Shown here one piece after another: positions 58,226-64,000 of a DNA stretch of 64,000 bases. The translations under genes were made by a program, and so were the position numbers. Under the pieces are notes generated by a model. The model did no database searches. It saw only the letters and a list, made by a program, of their open reading frames with translations, and was not told where the DNA came from. Numbering within the stretch: the stretch's first letter is position 1; the number at the start of each line of letters is the position of its first letter. The stretch is taken from assembly GCA_965662545.1 (NCBI GenBank), contig CBFIHZ010000001.1, positions 248,001 to 312,000 of the forward strand, in the 5' to 3' direction. This DNA is from CPC320 sp002684375 (GTDB lineage Bacteria; Pseudomonadota; Alphaproteobacteria; Rhodobacterales; Rhodobacteraceae).

Positions 58226-59152
58226 CTAGGGCGAGGTCTCTTCTTCTATGTGATAGCCGATTTTTGCTGCGATACGAAATTTTGCTGGGCCTAGTTTTTC
58301 AATTTTACCATCGCGACGCATGGCGTGAAAACACTTCCAACTGGTATCTTTATCAAACCTTTCTGCGAGCTGTTTTCGAAGCAATTGCATGATTTCGGGG
58401 CCAGAAAAATAGGTCTGGCCTTTCATAAAGGAGAGGTAGACGACCGCAATTTCCAACAGGTCTTGTAAGGCACGCGCATCCAGTTTTGCCGCAAATTCAG
58501 CAAAGCTGATGTCTGTGGTTACTTCTGCTACTTTCTCGCTTGGCGCTACGTCAATTACTTTATCAGTCGGTATGTTGGTTGTCCGTCGGCCTGTCTGGTC
58601 GCGGTGTTGTACCGTTGGCGGAGCCATTGTTGATGCTTTTGCCTGTGCGGGGCTTGGGGCTTGAGACACAATCATCAATTCGGGCGGCAGCCTCAGGATA
58701 GCGGGAGAGGGCGCTGCTGCCGGTGTTTGCGTTTCGATCAGTGGTTCCGGTTCGGGAGTTTGATCGCTTGCTGTTCCCGCTCTTTTTGAGGGCAGTTCCC
58801 TCAAAACAACCTTCGGGTTTGTCTGATCTGCCAGAATCATTGCGAATGCAGATCGCAGCTGAGCCATCACGTTGCGCCGCGTTTTGTTTTCCGGCGCTTC
58901 CATTTGGTTGTTGGTCTTATCCAAAAGGCGTGACATGGCCGGGATGTTTTGACATTTATCCCTGTTTTGAGTGCTGTCTTGACCTTTTTGATATCTGTCT
59001 TCGGCATCATCTTTCGATGGCAGGGGCGACGGGTCGGTTGTCGTTTTGTTGGTGGCAGAGACGCGGCTCGCTGTGTCGCTGGTATTGACAACATTTGAGG
59101 GTCTGTTTTGTGATGGCCCGTCGCGCGGCAGGTCTAATGGGGTATTTGGCAT
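58226..59152 (-). CDS. Low-complexity hypothetical protein with a conserved C-terminal domain
   Basis: 308 residues. The first two thirds are polar and low in complexity (Ser, Thr, Pro, Asn, Gln, Ala), with one hydrophobic-helical island, RRNVMAQLRSAFAMILADQ. The last 95 residues (ISFAEFAAKLDARALQDLLEIAVVYLSFM, then FSGPEIMQLLRKQL and MRRDGKIEKLGPAKFRIA) look folded and winged-helix-like, ending with a beta hairpin. No signal peptide. I recall similar proteins near purA or cheA in Rhodobacterales but know no function. It converges with the purA-DUF2842 unit across 120 nt with no clear terminator. Confidence 0.7.
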   Translation of the reverse strand: MPNTPLDLPRDGPSQNRPSNVVNTSDTASRVSATNKTTTDPSPLPSKDDAEDRYQKGQDSTQNRDKCQNIPAMSRLLDKTNNQMEAPENKTRRNVMAQLRSAFAMILADQTNPKVVLRELPSKRAGTASDQTPEPEPLIETQTPAAAPSPAILRLPPELMIVSQAPSPAQAKASTMAPPTVQHRDQTGRRTTNIPTDKVIDVAPSEKVAEVTTDISFAEFAAKLDARALQDLLEIAVVYLSFMKGQTYFSGPEIMQLLRKQLAERFDKDTSWKCFHAMRRDGKIEKLGPAKFRIAAKIGYHIEEETSP

Positions 59153-59417
59153 TTTAAACCTTTCAACTCTTGCTCCCGCCGATACATTTGTTGCAATGAG
59201 AACCGGATAGGCTGGGGTGCTGAGCCACAGTTTGCGCGGGGCCCCCCGCCAGACAGGTCACGTGTCCCTATGTCCAACACATCTTCATTCATAAAGCGGC
59301 CCAATCGCACAGCGCAGTGTTCTTTGTGCTTCCCTTTCTTCAAAAGGTTCAGCATCTTTGCCCCGACAACCTTTGGTCTTGATGGCTGTAGTCTGCCTAT
59401 GAGTTCGTGGCGATATT

Positions 59418-60155
59418 ATGGCGATTTTGTGCGGGAAACATAATTTGGACAAATTTACACATCTGATTCAAACTGACCGGCCGCTGGCACTTGTCGGGGG
59501 GGGGGCGTGTGATGCGGCAGATTTGGCTTTGGCCAAACGGCGCAGCAGTTGTTTTGTTGCGGCTGATGGTGGCGCAGATACGTTGTTGGCGCATGATATC
59601 ACCGCTGAGGCGGTGATTGGCGATCTGGATTCAATCACTGTGCAGGCGCGCAGCCAGATGCCGCCCGACCGACTGCATCTGGTTGCCGAGCAGAACAGCA
59701 CCGATTTTGAAAAATGTCTGCGTCATATTTCGGCACCGCTTATCTTGGGTCTGGGTTTTACTGGTGGGCGAATAGATCATCAGATGGCGGTATTTCACGG
59801 TCTGCTGCGGTACTGTCACCAGCGCTGCATGCTGCTGGGCTCGGAAGATGTGGTGTTTCTTGCCCCGCCGGAGATGTCGCTTGAGCTACCACAACAGACG
59901 CGGATTTCGCTGTTTCCAATGGGGGCTGTCCAAGGGACTTCAGAAGGGTTGTTTTGGCCGATTGACGGATTGGCTTTCGCACCGGGTCAAACAATCGGCA
60001 CCTCAAATCTGACAGAGGGGCCGGTACGTCTTAGGCTTTCTGCAGCTCAAATGCTGGTCATTCTGCCGCGCAACTGTTTTGAGTTTGCGTTCGAGGCGTT
60101 GCTGACGACAGCGTCTTTATGGCCGGAACACAACGGGGTTCCGGTAGGGTGTTGA
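59418..60155 (+). CDS. Thiamine diphosphokinase
   Basis: Converts thiamine to thiamine diphosphate in one step. 245 residues with LVGGGACDAADL, FVAADGGADTLLAH, VIGDLDSI, NSTDFEKCLRH and GFTGGRIDHQMA, which are the catalytic motifs of the TPK catalytic domain, and a C-terminal beta domain with GTSNLTEGPV. No thiamine pyrophosphate riboswitch or other thi gene is adjacent. ATG at 59418; ribosome binding site is weak (GGCG). Confidence 0.92.
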   Translation: MAILCGKHNLDKFTHLIQTDRPLALVGGGACDAADLALAKRRSSCFVAADGGADTLLAHDITAEAVIGDLDSITVQARSQMPPDRLHLVAEQNSTDFEKCLRHISAPLILGLGFTGGRIDHQMAVFHGLLRYCHQRCMLLGSEDVVFLAPPEMSLELPQQTRISLFPMGAVQGTSEGLFWPIDGLAFAPGQTIGTSNLTEGPVRLRLSAAQMLVILPRNCFEFAFEALLTTASLWPEHNGVPVGC

Positions 60156-60307
60156 GGCGCGGGAACGGTCTGTGCCGCCTGGACGTTGTTTTGCTGACCG
60201 GAACTGATCTGGCTTTGGTATTTTAAGACATCCTTGCTGAGCTCGGCGGATGGACGTGGACGTTTACTGGCTGCCCGTTTGGATTATCGGCCAGAGGCTG
60301 CGGTTGC

Positions 60308-61210
60308 TTATTTGAGACGTTCGCGGTGGAAAATATACAGCCCCGAGCCAATGATGATCACAACCCCGGTCAACGTCAGAAGATTTGGCAGATCGCCAAA
60401 CACCAGATAGCCAAAGCTAACGGCGCTTACCATTTCAAGGTAATGCAGCGGAGCCAGTGTGGCAGAGGGCGCAAACCGCAGCGCGTAAGTGATGAGCAGA
60501 TGCGACAGGCTGGCAAAGACACCAACACCAAGCAGCCAGAGCCAGGCGATCCCCTCGGGCATGACCGGCGCAAGCAGCGGGCTCAGCGTCGGGTGGTCGG
60601 AAAGATGTCCCCAAAGCAAGATAGGCAGGCACATGGCGGTCGCCAATGTGGCAGTGTGTAACTGCATGGGCACCGGCTCCATCTGACGCGAAAGGCGACG
60701 GGTCACCAGCATATAAAACGCAAAAGCCAGCGCGGTACCTAAAGGAAACAGCGCCACCAGACCGAAGATGCTAAAACTGGGTTGGATCACCAGTAACACA
60801 CCGGCAAAACCGATGATACTGGCGCTGATACGCCGCCGTCCCACCTGTTCGTTGAACAGCCATTTCCCCATAACGAGCAGAATAAACGGCTCTATGAAAA
60901 CAATCGCCAAAGCGTCAGCAATCGGCATTACGGCGATTGCGGCCATAAAACAATAGGTGGCGAGGATCAGAAAAAACCCGCGTAGCGCCAGTAAGCCCAA
61001 GAGACTGCGCTCGATGGTGATCGGGTGCCGCATCCACAGACAGATGGGTAGCATAATGACGCCCTGCAGTAAGAAGCGTGTTGTGGTGATTTGACTTACC
61101 GGGATTGTCGGTGCGGCCAGTTTTGCCGCCACATCCAAAAGCGGTGCCACCGCGCAAAATCCCAGCATAAGGGCGATGCCAAGCGTTACGCGGTCATCGA
61201 CCTGATTCAT
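60308..61210 (-). CDS. DMT superfamily exporter (EamA)
   Basis: A 300-residue membrane protein with ten predicted helices in two EamA halves. ATYCFMAAIAVMPIADALAI and FIEPFILLVMGKWLFNEQVG mark the end of the first half and YLVFGDLPNLLTLTGVVIII that of the second. Such proteins export amino acids, nucleobases or other small metabolites; the substrate is unknown. I took ATG 61210 (AGGG 8-11 nt upstream); ATG 61231 is possible. It follows sdaA on the same strand and may export a product related to serine metabolism, which is inference only. Confidence 0.88.
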   Translation of the reverse strand: MNQVDDRVTLGIALMLGFCAVAPLLDVAAKLAAPTIPVSQITTTRFLLQGVIMLPICLWMRHPITIERSLLGLLALRGFFLILATYCFMAAIAVMPIADALAIVFIEPFILLVMGKWLFNEQVGRRRISASIIGFAGVLLVIQPSFSIFGLVALFPLGTALAFAFYMLVTRRLSRQMEPVPMQLHTATLATAMCLPILLWGHLSDHPTLSPLLAPVMPEGIAWLWLLGVGVFASLSHLLITYALRFAPSATLAPLHYLEMVSAVSFGYLVFGDLPNLLTLTGVVIIIGSGLYIFHRERLK

Positions 61211-61259
61211 GTCAGAGCCCTGCACCGTCATCGGTGTGCTGCCTTGTGTGATCCAGCGC

Positions 61260-62648
61260 CTAGCAATTCGGCACATTGACGGCCAACCCGCCCAAGGATG
61301 TCTCTTTGTACTTTTCGCTCATATCGAGACCGGTTTGCCGCATCGTTTCGATACAGGCATCCAGCGGCACGATATGGGTGCCATCACCACGCAGTGCCAA
61401 ACTGGCCGCCGAGACCGCTTTGATTGCGCCAAGACCATTGCGTTCTATGCAAGGGATTTGCACCAGTCCTTTGACCGGATCGCAACTCATTCCGAGATGG
61501 TGCTCAAGCGCAATTTCGGCGGCGTTTTCGATCTGCTCAGGGCTGCCGCCCAAAACCGCGCAAAATCCGGCAGCCGCCATTGCCGCGGCGCTGCCAACCT
61601 CGGCCTGACATCCGGCCTCGGCGCCACTGATACTGGCGTTATATTTCACCAAACCGCCAATGGCGGCGGCGGTCAGCAGAAATTCTTCAACTTTACTAGC
61701 TGACGCGCCGGGTACGTGATCGAGATAATAGCGCAGCACCGCTGGGACAACACCGGCCGCGCCATTGGTGGGCGCTGTCACAACTTGGCCACCTGCAGCG
61801 TTTTCTTCATTAACTGCCATGGCATACAGGCTCATCCAGTCATTGGTGGTGTGCGGCGGGGTCAGGTTCATACCGCGCTCGGCGATCAGGGCCTCATGCA
61901 GGCCCTTTGCGCGGCGTTTCACATTCAACCCGCCCGGCAGTATGCCCTGTTGATCCATGCCCCGGTCGATGCAATCGGACATGACCTGCCAAATGCGGTG
62001 GATACCACCGCTCAAACGGCCATTGTCTGTGTGACACAACTCGTTTGCCCGTTTCATCACGGCAATGGATTTTCCCGACGTTTTGGCCATTTTCAACATC
62101 TCGGCAGCCGACTTAAAGGGATAGGGTGTAACGATTTCGTTGGAATCACTTGTTTTATCACCGGCAAGATTTGCGGCCAATTCTGCGGCCGTTAGTACAA
62201 ACCCTCCACCAACAGAGTAGTAAGTTTCCTGCAGCAGGGTATCGCCCTGTTTGTCGGTTGCGGTTAGGATCATGCCATTGGCATGACCGGGTAAACTGGG
62301 GCCAAAATCAAAGACAAGATCGTTTTTCGGGTTAAACTGTAACGTCGGTAGGCCGGGTGGGGTGACCGTTTTGCTATCACGGATTTCGTTGTAAGCGGCT
62401 TCCGCCCGCGCGTGGTCATAGCGATCTGGTTCGAACCCTGCTAAGCCCAATACGATGGCGCGATCCGTAGCGTGACCGATCCCGGTAAAGGCCAGTGATC
62501 CATGTATCGAGGCATTGAGCCCGTGAAATGCGAAGGGTGCTGCCCGCATCGCGACTAAAAATCGTGCGGCTGCTGTCATTGGCCCCATCGTGTGCGACGA
62601 GGAAGGGCCAATGCCGACCTTGAACATATCAAAAACTGATAGAAACAT
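61260..62648 (-). CDS. sdaA: L-serine dehydratase (iron-sulfur type)
   Basis: Deaminates L-serine to pyruvate and ammonia. The 462-residue single-chain enzyme has the beta domain opening [21 protein letters not shown] and alpha domain with [14 protein letters not shown]. Cysteines in [18 protein letters not shown] and PCIERN should bind the 4Fe-4S cluster. GTG at 62651 directly precedes the chosen ATG at 62648; either may be used. Confidence 0.95.
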   Translation of the reverse strand: MFLSVFDMFKVGIGPSSSHTMGPMTAAARFLVAMRAAPFAFHGLNASIHGSLAFTGIGHATDRAIVLGLAGFEPDRYDHARAEAAYNEIRDSKTVTPPGLPTLQFNPKNDLVFDFGPSLPGHANGMILTATDKQGDTLLQETYYSVGGGFVLTAAELAANLAGDKTSDSNEIVTPYPFKSAAEMLKMAKTSGKSIAVMKRANELCHTDNGRLSGGIHRIWQVMSDCIDRGMDQQGILPGGLNVKRRAKGLHEALIAERGMNLTPPHTTNDWMSLYAMAVNEENAAGGQVVTAPTNGAAGVVPAVLRYYLDHVPGASASKVEEFLLTAAAIGGLVKYNASISGAEAGCQAEVGSAAAMAAAGFCAVLGGSPEQIENAAEIALEHHLGMSCDPVKGLVQIPCIERNGLGAIKAVSAASLALRGDGTHIVPLDACIETMRQTGLDMSEKYKETSLGGLAVNVPNC

Positions 62649-62651
62649 CAC

Positions 62652-63120
62652 AGATGGCTTTCTTGCGGTTTAGGGGCAGCGATCGTCCCCGCATGTCTCG
62701 TTAAAATTTTGGCTCGCCTGCGTAAAGCAAAAAAGCTTGCAGAGCGGATGGCTTGGGGGCTGTTTCAGAGCGCCTTTGGTTATTTGGACCACCGTTGCGA
62801 ATACGATTCTTGTATCCGATGGTACGGCAGGACGGGTAAGATTTCAGCGGCCTACTTGGCGTGCTTCTGTCCGAATGACACATCTGGTAGAGTCTGAGGG
62901 ATAAAAAACGACATATTAGCGGCTTTTTCGTCTTTTATGGGCCTTAGTTGCTGGTTGAAGCCACCTTTTTCAAATTAATGCTTTTGGGCGCGTGGCCGGC
63001 TGGTGAAGCACTGTGCTGATGATAGCTTGTCATACGTCATCATACGTTGATTGGCGATTGCCTCTCGCTCCTAGCGCATAAGTTACATATAAGCCGTGCA
63101 ACAGTAACGGAGACGTTTTT
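62652..63120. other. Long divergent intergenic region sdaA / rpiA
   Basis: About 470 nt. It contains an AT-rich inverted repeat ATAAAAAACG/CGTCTTTTAT (62901-62910, 62929-62938; one mismatch), and near 63033-63049 a doubled CATACGT (CATACGTCATCATACGT). ACGGAGACG before 63121 is the rpiA ribosome binding site. No gene, tRNA or riboswitch recognised. Confidence 0.45.
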
Positions 63121-63846
63121 ATGACTGAACATCTTTCGCCGGGTGACCGGGCAAAATTTGCAGCCGCCAAGCGGGCCTCGGCGTTGGTTGAAACCGGTAT
63201 GCGGGTTGGTCTTGGCACGGGCAGCACGGCGGCCTTTTTAGTGCGCTGTCTTGGCGATAGAGTGCGCGAAGAGGGGCTGAGTATTCAAGGTGTACCGACA
63301 TCGAGCCGCACGGCGCATCTGGCGCGTGAGGTAGGCATTGAAGTGTTCACTCTTGAAGATTTGCCGCAGCTTGATTTGACGATTGATGGCGCCGATGAGT
63401 TTGATCCCGATCTCAACCTGATCAAGGGCGGCGGTGGCGCGTTGTTGCAGGAAAAAATTGTTGCTATGGCCAGCAATAAAATGGTTGTGATCACCGATGA
63501 CAGCAAAAAGGTCGATACGCTTGGGGCGTTTGCCCTGCCGGTTGAAGTGCTGAAATTTGGCTGGCAGACAAGCCATGAACTGATCAAAAACCGACTTGAA
63601 TCGCTGGGCCTTGGTGACAAACCGATTGCGAGACGGATGTCAGGAGAGACCCCCTATGTCACAGATGAGGGCAATTACATTCTTGATCTGCAATTGGGGC
63701 ACATCGCCGATGCACCACAGTTGGCGCTGCGGCTCAATCAAATACCCGGGGTTGTCGAGAACGGTTTGTTTATTGCGATTTGTGAGCGCGTGATCATCGG
63801 GTATCAGGATGGCACGACTTCGGAACAGGGCCGCCCCGTTGGCTGA
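63121..63846 (+). CDS. rpiA: Ribose-5-phosphate isomerase A
   Basis: Interconverts ribose 5-phosphate and ribulose 5-phosphate in the pentose phosphate pathway. 241 residues with [42 protein letters not shown] and LQEKIVA containing the catalytic Asp, Glu and Lys. ATG preceded by ACGGAGACG. The gene after it encodes glutathione reductase, a frequent partner in this lineage. Confidence 0.96.
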   Translation: MTEHLSPGDRAKFAAAKRASALVETGMRVGLGTGSTAAFLVRCLGDRVREEGLSIQGVPTSSRTAHLAREVGIEVFTLEDLPQLDLTIDGADEFDPDLNLIKGGGGALLQEKIVAMASNKMVVITDDSKKVDTLGAFALPVEVLKFGWQTSHELIKNRLESLGLGDKPIARRMSGETPYVTDEGNYILDLQLGHIADAPQLALRLNQIPGVVENGLFIAICERVIIGYQDGTTSEQGRPVG

Positions 63847-63914
63847 GCCGGTACCGGCGCGGCATTCTAAGGACTGTAAGTATTTAAATAAAATCTGGAT
63901 TGGATAGGACAGTT

Positions 63915-64000
63915 ATGACTTTTGACTATGATCTTTTTGTAATCGGCGGTGGCTCTGGTGGCGTGCGCTCGGCGCGGGTTGCGGCGGGAGACACCGGCGC
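63915..64000 (+). CDS. gor: Glutathione-disulfide reductase, partial (N-terminus only)
   Basis: The window ends after 28 codons: MTFDYDLFVIGGGSGGVRSA and on to RVAAGDTG. The FAD-binding GGGSGGVRSAR pattern is that of glutathione reductase rather than lipoamide dehydrogenase or mercuric reductase. GGATAGGAC lies before the ATG. Position directly after rpiA supports it. The Cys pair is beyond the window. Confidence 0.85.
   Translation, partial: MTFDYDLFVIGGGSGGVRSARVAAGDTG

Noticed and set aside
59134..59355. Reverse-strand frame of 73 codons overlapping the start of the hypothetical gene at 58226-59152
   Set aside because: Overlaps the downstream start by 19 nt and has no family pattern or convincing ribosome binding site; it could be leader sequence.
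1..64000. CRISPR arrays, insertion sequences, prophage, rRNA and tRNA
   Set aside because: No regularly spaced repeats, transposase or integrase motifs, phage structural genes or recognisable RNA gene sequences were found; the tailspike-like protein at 2523 is alone.

Overview
The window looks like chromosome from a marine Rhodobacterales alphaproteobacterium of the Roseobacter group. The evidence is a class I lysyl-tRNA synthetase, a nuo operon with typical alphaproteobacterial inserts (NuoE with a helix-hairpin-helix tail, a DUF5337-like gene and a carboxymuconolactone decarboxylase-like gene), the order nuo-birA-coaX-rnj, a complete leucine catabolism cluster, and Na+-translocating NADH:quinone reductase. 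G+C is moderate and almost all of the sequence is coding. I see no rRNA or tRNA genes, CRISPR arrays, insertion sequences or prophage. Genus cannot be fixed from the sequence alone.

Layout. 1-8 kb is a mixed region: the start of a TerB-like gene, lysK, a DUF4864-like exported protein, a large parallel beta-helix protein of pectate lyase/tailspike type, an unrecognised kinase-like protein, an ICL/PEP mutase family enzyme and a cytochrome P450. 8.4-13.1 kb is a tightly overlapping four-gene operon: ABC ATPase, FtsX-type permease, AttH-like secreted lipocalin-type protein and an FMN-binding PNPOx-like protein. It is followed by a DegT-type aminotransferase and a glycine-zipper lipoprotein. 15.3-24.6 kb is the leucine degradation operon (ivd, acyl-CoA ligase, a frameshifted LprI-like gene, a small membrane protein, mccB, mccA, mvaB, crotonase), with an 18-bp palindrome just before ivd.

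25.2-32.7 kb holds the Na+-NQR module. nqrM and apbE, the maturation genes, run leftward and diverge from nqrABCDEF, which ends in a strong intrinsic terminator. 33.2-48.7 kb is the 14-subunit complex I operon nuoA-N with two non-subunit genes and a fused NuoE. The same strand continues into birA, coaX and rnj. The cell can therefore oxidise NADH through a sodium pump and a proton pump encoded side by side.

52-64 kb is housekeeping: an RhlE-type DEAD-box helicase with a hairpin over its ribosome binding site, prfC, an SDR lacking the usual catalytic Tyr/Lys, purA with a DUF2842-like gene, a low-complexity hypothetical protein, thiamine diphosphokinase, an EamA exporter, L-serine dehydratase, rpiA and the start of glutathione reductase.

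I did not find a convincing wholly new system. The best leads are the overlapping AttH/PNPOx operon, the disrupted LprI-like gene in the leucine operon, the rhlE leader hairpin, the palindromes upstream of ivd and nqr, and the poorly understood nuo accessory genes.
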